From positions 62,001 to 126,000 of the forward strand of contig JAEDCT010000001.1 of assembly GCA_016294035.1 (NCBI GenBank): a stretch of 64,000 bases of DNA. The letters run 5' to 3'. Shown piece by piece: positions 18,601 to 27,074 of the stretch. The notes under the pieces were generated by a model that had not been told where the DNA came from, made no database searches, and saw only the letters and a list, made by a program, of their open reading frames with translations. The position numbers and the translations under genes are program-made. Origin of the DNA: Treponema sp. Its GTDB lineage: Bacteria; Spirochaetota; Spirochaetia; Treponematales; Treponemataceae. Positions within the stretch are counted from its first letter, which is position 1; each line of letters opens with the position of its first letter.

Positions 18601-21600
18601 GAGAATCCTTGATAGAAAAACTGGAAATTTTTCCATCGACATCAACTACAAACTCTTTTATCAAAATTTTTTGATCTGCAATTCCTTTAGGCAACGAAGA
18701 TGGTAAAACCATAGATCCATTAAAAAAGACTTTCTTTTCACTACTGGAATTCCATAATATTTGTGTTGAAAGCTCAGTTAATTCAATTCCATAGAAATCA
18801 AGAGAATCCTTGACTAAGGTTGCATCAAGATTAACTAAGCTCATTGTTTTTAAGTCAAATTGAAACGAATTTATATTTAATTGAAGTCCTTGCAAGCACT
18901 GAGAAGCATTTTCATTGAACGCAAGATTTCCGTTAAGATCAGCTAAAATCGATTCATCGCGATAAGATAAACAAACAGATCCATTTTCTACATCAAGATA
19001 ATTAACGCCAGGCAATACATTTCCATTAAGACCTTCAATACATACATTTAGTTCAATCAGCCTTCCTGAAGAATTAAATAAAAGTCGAGATTCAGTTGAA
19101 GATACATTTCTCAAAAACGGAGGAAAATTTTCATTTACGAAAATACAGCTTCCCTCAAAGCCAACATTAAAATCACTGTCAATATACAATTTGCTTAGCT
19201 TAAAAATGATACCAAACAATGCAAAATCTGAATCAAGTGATCCAGTAATGCTTTCAAAATTGAAAACATTTTCATCAAGATTATAAGTCAAGCCAGAAAC
19301 ATTAACAGAACCTACAAAAAAAGATGGAGGAAATTTCAACATGACTTCCCCAAAACCAATGTACGAAGTTTCCTTATTTGCCATAAAAGAAATTTCATTA
19401 CATGAAAACATCCAGTTATCCATAAGAGGAATCTGAATATTAACATTGCTGAATGCATAAATTTCTGTAATATGACCATCCCATGAATAGTTAAAATTTT
19501 TTAATTCAATTGTACGCTTTGAAAGAAGGCCCGGGCAGTTTTCAGAAAGAATCATTTTTCCAGAAAAACTTATGCCGGCTTCGGACAATTTTGCTTCTTT
19601 GAAAATAAAAACACTGTTAAAAAGATATAATTCCTTTGACTTGAAATTCTTTACTTCAATAGTTTCACCATGAATCAGAACATTATAAAAAGTCAAAGCA
19701 ATATCCGAAGAATAATCTGAAGTCACATCAAGTTGTGAAACATAAATGCCTGCATTTGAAATTGCGTAACCTTTTCCAAAAATATTAAGCTTATCATTTT
19801 TTATATAGTATTCATCATAAATTTTGTCACAGAATATATCTCCATTGGATTCCAGAAGAACATCCTGAAACAAAATTCCATCATTAGAAATATATGAAGG
19901 AAAACGGAAAAATATGTCAGCATACAAACCTTTTTCTGTGAAATAAATTTTTGAAACCAGTTGCTTTTTTCCAAATATGGTAATTTCAGAATTCGGATAA
20001 GAGACAACATCATTTTTTGCATAATATGAATTATCAAGCCTTAAATTGCCAATTGAAATTTTGTCATCAAAATAACTAATAAAACAATTTTCAAAACTAA
20101 ATATTTCCGAATCATAACTCGATAAATCTCCGGAAATTTTCCATCCATACAATTCAAAACAAACATTGATCAATTTTTTACAAAAAGAAAAGGAGCCGTT
20201 TCCATTATACTTAACGGATGAAGAATCAACCTCAGCACTAAACTTGATCTCATCAATGAATAATTTTCCGGAAAAATAAATTTCTTTGTCTATTATTTCA
20301 ACTGATTTTGCATATAGTTTAATCTCTGTTGAATCAGATATGATACAATTCAAATCATGAAGAGTGTTTTCAATATTTCCAAGAGAATCAATATTTATTT
20401 TACCTAGTTCAATTTGTATAATCTCATCATTTGGATCCCATCCAGTAAGATAAGGAAAATCACAGCTCAAAACATATTTTTCATTGCAAAAAATAAATTT
20501 ACAGTCTGGTAAATAAAGCCTATGCTCTGACATCTTTACATAGCTCATTGATTCATCGATTTTTTCACCACCAGAAGAAATATTTAAATTACCATCAAAA
20601 CATACATCATTTAGTGAGATTTCTAACTGAAGATCATCAAGATTATGAAGACCAGACAATTCAGTTACAAGGCCGTTACAATTGATTTTTAAGTTTATGA
20701 TTTCAAGATCAAAGCCATCTATTAAAACTCTTAAATTACTTTCCAAGTCACTCAATTCATAAGATACAACATCATCGAAATTAATTATTATCTTTTCAAA
20801 CCATATTTTATCCTTACTGAAAATAACATGATCAGTGTTTATTAGTTTCAGGAATCCGCTAATAAGATAAATCTCATTTCCGTCAAATTGAATTTTTCCA
20901 CATGTAAGTTCATAATCATTCCACTTAAAAACATGATTGTTTATTTCACAAAAAATCTTCTCATTATCAATAACAACAGAATAAAAACTGATTCCGGAAT
21001 TATTATCCTTCAAAGGAACATTAATATCTGCATATACATGGTCATTAGTTATTGTCAGGCCTGTTACTGTTATACTGTTTCCAAATCGACCGCATACGAT
21101 TTCTTCTTCCAGATTTCCTGATGAATAGTCGCAAATAAGATGTCCGTCTGAATAAGGATCAAGTACAATTCCAGATACACTAACATTTTTTGAGAAAAGA
21201 TTAAGATATCCATCAATTACCTTAACTGAAATTTTTGCGTCTTCTTTTTCAAGAATTGCCTTATTGCAAATACCATGGATTCCATGAATATTAAATTCAA
21301 AACCTGGAAAAGCACTTGATCTAAAATCCAATCCTGTACTTGTAATTTCTATGTTGCTAACATTCAAATTTCCATAGCAGCACTCAAAATTAATTTTACA
21401 AGACAAAACGTCAGATTCATTGAAGTATACATCTGATTGTTTTATAACAAATCCATTAATTTTAATATTTGTAATTTCATTTCCAAAACCATCATAAAAA
21501 TTTGTTTTCAAACCTGAAGATTCAATTTTTCCTGTTTCAAGATTAATCGAATAGTTACCAATAACTACACGAATACTCATGTTATTATCATCATATAAAA

Positions 21601-24600
21601 TAAAATCCGATTCATGAACTTCAAGATAATTGCTGCTTACATAGGATTCAACAATATTTAATTTAAGATTATCCGAGACAACAAGATCACAATTTCGAGA
21701 TTTTATCTGACAATAAAATTCCTCGTCTGAAAGACACGAAGTTGCATCACAGCAGGTTATACCCAAAGTATTTTCATGAGGAACAAGTCTTGTTACATCC
21801 TTAAAGATAATATTTGTATTATCACCATATTTCTTCTGATTATCCTTTATATATATAGAAGAAATGTTATCCAAAATACATGATGGAAATTTTACTGCAC
21901 TTTTTTCAAAATAAGTTTTATCTGTATTCAAATAAAAATCATTTATTCCAGAAAAATTAAATTTCAAAACAGAATCAATAAACTTGTCATTAGCAAAAAA
22001 ATTCTGATGATATGTCAGATTATTAAAACTAACTCCATCTGTTTTATCTGCAACCAATTTAGTGAATTTAAATTCCGTGTCTTCTATAATAAAAGAATAA
22101 AAACCATTAACAGATGAACAGGAATTCAAAACATTTTCAAAAAAAACTGCTGATGATGGATCACATTCAATTGAATCAACTTTTTTATTATTCTCATGAA
22201 AAAAATCCTGTTTGAAAATAAACGCCCCATTTCTCAGCGAAATTGAATTTACATTAAAATCATAAATTGCATCGCCTTCAAATTTTATATCTCCAAAATT
22301 ATCAGACAATTTGTATTCAATCAAATTATTATCACAAGTCTTTGACCTGCAGAAAACAGATTTGGAAACTGAATTACCTGCCTTGTCATAAACAAAAATC
22401 TCAATTAAATAGTTTTTGCATTCATCAATATTTTTTATAGTGCAATCTTTTTTGCTATTTTTGAGCAAATATTCTTTTCTTATGTCATTGTTATTGCTTT
22501 CATCAAAAGCAGTCAAAACAACTTTAATAAAATCAACTCCAGAATCTTTATCCAGGACTTTTGGCCAGCTGATTTTCAGATTATCATTTCTGCCTGTAAT
22601 TTTTTCATGAGCCCACTTACACTGAAGATCATCAGAAAAAAACTCCGGAACTTCCAGATCAACATTCAAATTCAATTCTTTCTGAATGAAATTTCCAACC
22701 TTATCGTATGCCCTGAAATATACAGTCGTTTTCCCAAATGGAATATTTATCCTATGAGATCCTTCAGTTTTTGCAAGAGGTATTCTATTCCATTCAACTT
22801 TTTCCAATTCCGATTTGCTTGAATTCTGCTCCAAAGCACAGTATTCAATACGGTCAAAACCAGTTGCATCAAAACCCACCTTCCATTTAACATAGGGAGA
22901 ATCTGTATTTATCCAGTTTTCATTGCTCACAAAATTTTTTAGAACAACAGAAAAATCATCAGGTGCAGTTGTATCAACTCTAAAATAATAAGTACTCTCA
23001 TCACTTTTTAGATAATTTTCACCAACTGAAAGGCAAGACAAGCAATACATCTGGTTTACAAGATTATCTTCCAGATTTTTTATTTCAATTTTTATTTCAC
23101 CATTATTTTCAAGATAATTATCCTTTAGTAAGTATTCTTTTTCTCCAGAATCAGACAATGTATACAAACTATAGGAGATTCCAATAACAGAACAATCAAC
23201 CTGATTAATTGGCCTTACAACAAAACTTCCTGATTTAACATTGTCAGCAGAATCAAAATCCGTTGCATATCTGAATTCACTTGAAATTATTTCCGGTGCG
23301 TTTGGCTTTGAATTATCTGCATAAAACCAGAACTTTTCGGATTTACTAATATTCCCGGCTTTATCCACACAACAAACATTCAGAGCATTTATTCCATCTT
23401 CAAAATCCTGAAGCTCAATTTCACTTTCAGAAGTTTCAAATTTTTTATCATTCAAATAAAGGCAATAGTTTTTAATTCCACTACACTCATCTCTTCCATT
23501 TAGAGAAATTACAAGACTAAGCAAATCAACACCGGGATTATTTGACCTGAGGATTCTTTCTCCATTTACCAACTGTTTTCCATTACTCTTTATGTTGACA
23601 AGCTGTAATTCAGGTGGAACTCTGTCCAATGTAAAAGTTTTTGTAACCACTGAGTTATTTCCATGATCATCAGAAGCATATACACTAATTGAATGAAGCC
23701 CGTCTCTAATTCCATTCAATTCAATGCAATTGTTCAAGGTAAATGACTCTGGAAACTTTCGGATTACACCACCATCAAATGAATATGACATTTCGAGTTT
23801 TTCCGAATATTCATCATTAACAGTGAATCTTTCAAGAGTAATAAACGATGAATTAAAATATTCGTTGATTTCATAGCTGATTTTAGGTCCATGAGTATCA
23901 ATCAATATTGTTGAAGTATATATTTGCTTGTTTCCAGCCTTATCATAAACCATCCAGCTTACATCACTATACCCTTCACATAATTCTACAGTTTCACCAT
24001 ATTCCCATTCCTGTGATTCATCAACTTTATGAAAGATTTTCTGCTCATCAATTCCACTTTCGTTATCAAAACATTCAATTTTCAAAATATTGACATTAGA
24101 ATATGAGGGCATTTCTTTAATAACTGGCGGAACAGTATCAACAAAAAAAGAGACTGACTCAAAATCTGATTTGTTTTGTGCATTGTCGTAAACAACACCT
24201 GTAAGCTTATGCCATCCATTGTTAAGTCCTGAGATTTTCATTCCCAGTTCAACTTTTCTTTCATCAACTTCCAGTATTGTTCGATTAAAATCAACACCAG
24301 AAAGATTGTCTTCAGCTATAACTGTTAATTCATCTGACAGCAAATAATTTGAACTGACAATTGACTCTGGCAAAACTAAAGATGGATTGGTCCTGTCAAT
24401 ACAAACATGAATTTCCTCTGTCGTGGTTTTATTTTTACAATTATCTTCAACCGAAAATTCAATTGAATACAAACCATCTTCCATCAATGCTAATGAAGAA
24501 TCTGAATAAAAATTCTTTTTACCGGATACATTTTCTAAAACAGAGCAAACCCACGAAGATTCATTTACTCCGCTAAGCATATCAGATGCATCACATTCAA

Positions 24601-25330
24601 TTACGACTTTTGAATTATACCATGAATTTTCTCTAGTAATATTATGACGTACATTTATTATTGGGCATGTTTTATCAATAATAATTCGCTCAGATTTTTG
24701 AGAAAGATTTCCTACCATATCTCTGGCATCAATTGAAAAGTAATGCTCACCTTCTTTTTCAACGTGAACTGAAACTTTTTTTCCAGCATTATCAATTGGA
24801 ATAAATTTCTTATCACCATCCAATTCAAAGGCAACTGATTTTATACCAGATCCAATTTCATTCTTAACATCACATTTATCATCACCAACATAGAAACTAA
24901 AATCAAAATCTTCATCTGATGCATAAAACGAATTTACATAAGGCTTTTGAATATCCAGAAAAACTTCAGGTCCCTGATTGTCTGGAAGAATTTTGCATAC
25001 AAGCTTAACTGTTGTATCAGTATAAAAATTTTTTTTGAAATCACATGTAAGAAACCAAGAATTTGAATCAGGAGGATTATATGGACCAGCCATTTCCTCG
25101 AAACTCCAGTCAGAATCTTCAAAATAAAATGGAATCACAGAAACTGACTTTCCTCTATACCATCCCACAAAACCGTTTACATATTTTTCCTCACAGCCTG
25201 TCATTGTCAGACCAATATAATTATCATGATGTTCTGAAATAAAATCAAAAGTCTGGGAAAACAGTGTTCCACATGCAGTAAAGAAGACTGCAAATGCAAA
25301 TAAAAATTTACGCAAAGAAAATTTTATCAA
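12668..25330 (-). CDS. Giant secreted multidomain protein (about 4,220 residues)
   Basis: A basic N-terminus and hydrophobic FLFAFAVFF form a signal peptide, with cleavage probable near LFSQ. Residues about 100-1000 hold seven or more Ig-like repeats of 85-100 residues. Each has the D-x-x-x-P border (VDTVPPVI, IDTHGPKI, LDRVPPEL, VDTTAPDD). Residues about 1050-2900 are a long beta-rich region. It repeats roughly every 110 residues around a pattern of Leu-Pro, then I-x-I-x-x-F, then G-x-I (for example IKISEFVFDWNGKIKS). A Gly/Phe-rich section with GLYFTGIRGGIAYG follows. IPT/TIG-like domains come next (VSVYGSCFDENTIVKFSG). A putative-Ig domain and a beta-propeller-like region near the C-terminus complete it. 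GGAG lies 6 bases before a TTG at 25330, so I prefer this to the longest frame (25342). It overlaps gspG, so it is a likely substrate or surface partner of the pseudopilus system. Adhesion is inference. Confidence 0.8.
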   Translation of the reverse strand: MIKFSLRKFLFAFAVFFTACGTLFSQTFDFISEHHDNYIGLTMTGCEEKYVNGFVGWYRGKSVSVIPFYFEDSDWSFEEMAGPYNPPDSNSWFLTCDFKKNFYTDTTVKLVCKILPDNQGPEVFLDIQKPYVNSFYASDEDFDFSFYVGDDKCDVKNEIGSGIKSVAFELDGDKKFIPIDNAGKKVSVHVEKEGEHYFSIDARDMVGNLSQKSERIIIDKTCPIINVRHNITRENSWYNSKVVIECDASDMLSGVNESSWVCSVLENVSGKKNFYSDSSLALMEDGLYSIEFSVEDNCKNKTTTEEIHVCIDRTNPSLVLPESIVSSNYLLSDELTVIAEDNLSGVDFNRTILEVDERKVELGMKISGLNNGWHKLTGVVYDNAQNKSDFESVSFFVDTVPPVIKEMPSYSNVNILKIECFDNESGIDEQKIFHKVDESQEWEYGETVELCEGYSDVSWMVYDKAGNKQIYTSTILIDTHGPKISYEINEYFNSSFITLERFTVNDEYSEKLEMSYSFDGGVIRKFPESFTLNNCIELNGIRDGLHSISVYASDDHGNNSVVTKTFTLDRVPPELQLVNIKSNGKQLVNGERILRSNNPGVDLLSLVISLNGRDECSGIKNYCLYLNDKKFETSESEIELQDFEDGINALNVCCVDKAGNISKSEKFWFYADNSKPNAPEIISSEFRYATDFDSADNVKSGSFVVRPINQVDCSVIGISYSLYTLSDSGEKEYLLKDNYLENNGEIKIEIKNLEDNLVNQMYCLSCLSVGENYLKSDESTYYFRVDTTAPDDFSVVLKNFVSNENWINTDSPYVKWKVGFDATGFDRIEYCALEQNSSKSELEKVEWNRIPLAKTEGSHRINIPFGKTTVYFRAYDKVGNFIQKELNLNVDLEVPEFFSDDLQCKWAHEKITGRNDNLKISWPKVLDKDSGVDFIKVVLTAFDESNNNDIRKEYLLKNSKKDCTIKNIDECKNYLIEIFVYDKAGNSVSKSVFCRSKTCDNNLIEYKLSDNFGDIKFEGDAIYDFNVNSISLRNGAFIFKQDFFHENNKKVDSIECDPSSAVFFENVLNSCSSVNGFYSFIIEDTEFKFTKLVADKTDGVSFNNLTYHQNFFANDKFIDSVLKFNFSGINDFYLNTDKTYFEKSAVKFPSCILDNISSIYIKDNQKKYGDNTNIIFKDVTRLVPHENTLGITCCDATSCLSDEEFYCQIKSRNCDLVVSDNLKLNIVESYVSSNYLEVHESDFILYDDNNMSIRVVIGNYSINLETGKIESSGLKTNFYDGFGNEITNIKINGFVIKQSDVYFNESDVLSCKINFECCYGNLNVSNIEITSTGLDFRSSAFPGFEFNIHGIHGICNKAILEKEDAKISVKVIDGYLNLFSKNVSVSGIVLDPYSDGHLICDYSSGNLEEEIVCGRFGNSITVTGLTITNDHVYADINVPLKDNNSGISFYSVVIDNEKIFCEINNHVFKWNDYELTCGKIQFDGNEIYLISGFLKLINTDHVIFSKDKIWFEKIIINFDDVVSYELSDLESNLRVLIDGFDLEIINLKINCNGLVTELSGLHNLDDLQLEISLNDVCFDGNLNISSGGEKIDESMSYVKMSEHRLYLPDCKFIFCNEKYVLSCDFPYLTGWDPNDEIIQIELGKINIDSLGNIENTLHDLNCIISDSTEIKLYAKSVEIIDKEIYFSGKLFIDEIKFSAEVDSSSVKYNGNGSFSFCKKLINVCFELYGWKISGDLSSYDSEIFSFENCFISYFDDKISIGNLRLDNSYYAKNDVVSYPNSEITIFGKKQLVSKIYFTEKGLYADIFFRFPSYISNDGILFQDVLLESNGDIFCDKIYDEYYIKNDKLNIFGKGYAISNAGIYVSQLDVTSDYSSDIALTFYNVLIHGETIEVKNFKSKELYLFNSVFIFKEAKLSEAGISFSGKMILSENCPGLLSKRTIELKNFNYSWDGHITEIYAFSNVNIQIPLMDNWMFSCNEISFMANKETSYIGFGEVMLKFPPSFFVGSVNVSGLTYNLDENVFNFESITGSLDSDFALFGIIFKLSKLYIDSDFNVGFEGSCIFVNENFPPFLRNVSSTESRLLFNSSGRLIELNVCIEGLNGNVLPGVNYLDVENGSVCLSYRDESILADLNGNLAFNENASQCLQGLQLNINSFQFDLKTMSLVNLDATLVKDSLDFYGIELTELSTQILWNSSSEKKVFFNGSMVLPSSLPKGIADQKILIKEFVVDVDGKISSFSIKDSLAGEYDLFDAIGISDCLVDVSYSEKESLLIGLGCLLTLKKDRFPSGIGGTSADMRIYFDSSSIVSFDGSIDIPDCNLFDCFETKDLSSRIIKMDDSWIIDLHGGIHFLPNEKLPEELRTASLNVNSFKISTNGNVVDFNVDGYCDSFSMFDSVMIEEPLLNVKYNNCDFNISLSGSCTITSKLLPDVFSGLNVNIRNLVFSTSKGLVEFDCSINNSICFNVLEKLELVVDSISLSKSGLSFSSIARMNFPGVMENVEIKISEFVFDWNGKIKSIDGGLGYCCIEIGGFSGTIENLQFKKDNTSKDGFIISLDHCMLRLPENMGGFFVAINNSYFKNGKFYGEFLIPTICCDIAGFKLSLNGSNLNLEKKSIEFESAILTCPDILNFASITLVGVTVSSSHGLKFDGASITLPDFKVGEIGFSRIQASFVLNGKSFYVHGSGMAVIPNAGEIEAVLSFTEKNKDHPIGLERAYFSFEVSVASRGIPIGSTGLYFTGIRGGIAYGKPNEVPLPSQLFFGDGIRLQLGVSVKDFTGGKIVEIKPDLWIDIKNLTFAMQGEMRVLKGIFNIKAESACVLSRFGLYTNMSFSIFIVKGNISFFIFNGYNGVKFTGKTNFYVGIPKGFIINWTLNLFFKKIHFRIPTCDCWPFSINAEFGDFANGKRGFKTSIDFPVVGDIGIFVSSAFGLHAGKLSSYDLLSPLGNGLFNISSSSLLFDNNTLSCFTETGGEILETNEVYFERNENSKRFIVLCAAMEGEPELVLISPNGRKFSSATETSNVWYSDNLCAMTIESEEKGLWNYQIENVDSSLCAVKIIEVGYDEKITDLSVIHTENKIKVMGKSSACDKEIAVSAVNDEGFSTVLDIIPVDSNGLFSSEVNTNILHEGSYEVFAEILYPDSYDFSGKKFFGEMIFISKNNIELFRVDNLRLCEDKSCNSITCRWDNPNHANSYGFKFEYEMADGQIHKFNIGNVNEYTLYGFSMEDLRYVKVIPYDKNNSLGPENKLEIKDYVIQANDFSIVNPDAVRVFQNSYATLPLEIIESADGYSEYFTGKCITEHIGFTVVPENDAKIEDGKAIIKFNFYVDGCVSPGTYEMELFVWNQKSYDKGKSIMINVIVEKEKLELVRVFPDEIISGEKNRVRVYSKGHGLDSSYYFDGENVIPEVDIENENILVFDLISENTGTLSLSAENLNGDKSEILLNVVNPTYEIFTRLKSLSLSAGSFSYYPLYIARHEGYEKTVVLEELLVQKNLFRLEYYPTDGDLIEVKIFCSEITDSGEYTITLKSDNGQVIELPVVVTNKKSSMPEISQIIPYSCFEGDKVSVYGSCFDENTIVKFSGRDIIPEDISGNKIEFIVPENSETGVLFLSNRNGESNKTKLIVKKRSVDFQVDCKNVILDSYGMVCVKGTLSGTSALLENTRINFDHNADDLNVSISRESLNQFMIYISSGNKIRNGHYVLNLTCEAGRFSKSVSININVNCAISIDGEFADGYVGQYYSQCLVCNNSSGNEIFSCDIDPKTGLRMSSSGILSGVPLRGGLITFYVTCVDELNHYACEKKSIFIQQSSWTHEKMSSRNNKFISSDLPSNVDQITSSDAGYEISYILGKDGNVVCVGKNNITVFSEDLKNTFWKKKFDSKITEAKIIGDQICILLDNSSLVMYSLVFGNETMTWDMVKSFSCNEKYLIIFHEDVMKVYDVQKKSFSRLLSDYGTIPEKTVWCGNEVFGIRENYVYSILSDAKKFSCDSKILFSVSHGDYVFMLTKNYIYRIDSELHVFCKTKINLEKVNDICVDDKYLYVIHSKGLLKLQNDTLDIETDIHNDQFSITGLVLGKEKAVVHQNDEINVCLKSMICKKNIWNHKVSSSYVCCFVDNTIYFSNGHKIMSINGKNNIYEPVIEFTVPNDFVFSSYRPENFISSRDEDSESATIYVSLNMEKFKPLSEIVLIDGRNHIEAYGIDSKGLAGPVSSIDVYCNVKKGGMNNE

Positions 25331-25359
25331 ACTCAACTCCAAAGTTCTTTAGCTAAAGA

Positions 25360-26871
25360 CTATTCACCAAATTCATTATAGTGATAATAAAACTGTAAAT
25401 TTTCTTCTCCAAAATCAAAATAACCGATTGTCATTCCATGTTCTAAAACTACATACACCTTGGAATTGACCACAGGCATTGGCACTACAGTTCCGTCAAA
25501 ATAATCAATGTATCCTTCTTTTGTATCGAAGAACAAAACATGATGTCCAAAATCAATTAAAACATATCTTCCGCACTGATAACGTTTTCTCTGTGTAATT
25601 GAATTCAAAGTAGCATTAAGAAAATATGCAGAATTATCAGCATATGCTTTAATTTTAGGAATAATTTTCTTTATCTTAGTAATATCCTCATCCAAATTTA
25701 TTGTCTTGAAACAAGAGTTTTCTGGTTCATAAAACATAAGAAAGTTTTCTTTAAACGAACAATAATCACCAACCAAATATGAATCAGGAATAATAGATAT
25801 TCTTTTCATGGAAATTTTATCAAAATCAACCCTGAAAATTGCTGCATCATCTGTTTCATTCAATGCAAAATAAAACTCATGGTTTTTGTTAGTTGTTAGT
25901 CTCGCCATAATTACTTCACGATCATACAAGGTACAATTTTCGTTTCCAATAAAAACTCTTTTTTTCTTTGTAGTAGAATTTAATGTAGTCAGGTAGAAAT
26001 AAATCTTGTCCTTATAATCAAAAATCTCGCAGCCTTCAATAATATCATCACAATCCCGTTCAAAAAGAAGTTCGTTTTTTTCATTAGAGATCTTAATGCA
26101 AACAAAGCTGGAACTTTCAGAATCAATTTTTGGCCCGGAAACAGAAAAACAGCAGTATCCCGAATTCCTGAAGAAATATACATTTTTAATATCAGAAAGA
26201 TTCAGATCTGAATAAACATATTTTGAAAAAGTTTTTGACTCATCATCATGAGTTACATAACATAATGAAGCTTTTCCACTGTCATTTATAAAGGAATACC
26301 AGAAACTTGATGAATCTATAAAATCAAAATCAAGAACATTCTCATTATCTTCGGACAATTTGTTTTCAGAAGCATTATTCTCATAGTCAATTCTAAACAG
26401 GCTTCCCTTTTTTTTGCCAAGCATCAACCCATAACTTGATTTAATTACTTCAAAGGTTCCATAAGAATCTTCCATAGGTTCAATGACAGCACAATTTGTT
26501 TTGAAAGAATATCGCACGGCAAATGTAGAATTGTCCGTACATTTAATCATGATAAAATCAATTCCTTTTAGAGTTTGATTTGAATAGGATTCAATGGTCT
26601 TTGTTTTAAGACAGTCATATTCGTAAAGATCTTTTACACATCTGTTTACATGATCATACAGGGAGTACTTATGAATTCCATTAAAAGTTATATAGTCACA
26701 AACAACAACATAATTATGTTCTTCAGGATTAAAAATACAGAATTTCTCATATTTTTCAAAATCATAAGTTTCAAGATTGTAAAAATTATCTATAATAGGA
26801 TAAGCAAAAACTTCTTTTATTGAAATTAAAAGAATAATTAAACTTAATAAATAATTTTTTTTCACATTCAT
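25360..26871 (-). CDS. Secreted protein, probable beta-propeller
   Basis: This 503-residue protein has a clear signal peptide (MNVKKNYLLSLIILLISIKEVFA, cut before YPII). The rest is a chain of short beta strands with repeated F/Y-x-I/V patterns, resembling the propeller-like section of the giant protein downstream. No catalytic motif is seen. GGAGAG lies 6 bases before the ATG. It is the first gene of the long operon, 29 bases before the giant gene, and may be a partner or co-secreted factor. Confidence 0.7.
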   Translation of the reverse strand: MNVKKNYLLSLIILLISIKEVFAYPIIDNFYNLETYDFEKYEKFCIFNPEEHNYVVVCDYITFNGIHKYSLYDHVNRCVKDLYEYDCLKTKTIESYSNQTLKGIDFIMIKCTDNSTFAVRYSFKTNCAVIEPMEDSYGTFEVIKSSYGLMLGKKKGSLFRIDYENNASENKLSEDNENVLDFDFIDSSSFWYSFINDSGKASLCYVTHDDESKTFSKYVYSDLNLSDIKNVYFFRNSGYCCFSVSGPKIDSESSSFVCIKISNEKNELLFERDCDDIIEGCEIFDYKDKIYFYLTTLNSTTKKKRVFIGNENCTLYDREVIMARLTTNKNHEFYFALNETDDAAIFRVDFDKISMKRISIIPDSYLVGDYCSFKENFLMFYEPENSCFKTINLDEDITKIKKIIPKIKAYADNSAYFLNATLNSITQRKRYQCGRYVLIDFGHHVLFFDTKEGYIDYFDGTVVPMPVVNSKVYVVLEHGMTIGYFDFGEENLQFYYHYNEFGE

Positions 26872-26970
26872 AGATTTCTCTCCGGAATACCAAAATTATA
26901 AACAAAACCAAATCTGATTTTGCATTCAATAAAAGTATATCCGTCGAAAATCAAAAAAAGCAAAAATACA

Positions 26971-27006
26971 AAAAAAAAGACCTGGAAACCAAACTGATTC
27001 CCAGGC
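26971..27006 (-). terminator. Rho-independent terminator
   Basis: On the minus strand, CCTGG pairs with CCAGG around a 14-base loop and is followed by a run of T. It ends the SPOR-protein operon ahead of the giant-protein operon. Confidence 0.7.
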
Positions 27007-27074
27007 CAAAAATCTTACCCTAGATGGATATTTTTTTTCAAAATATAATCACCAGCATATACCGATGAATAATC

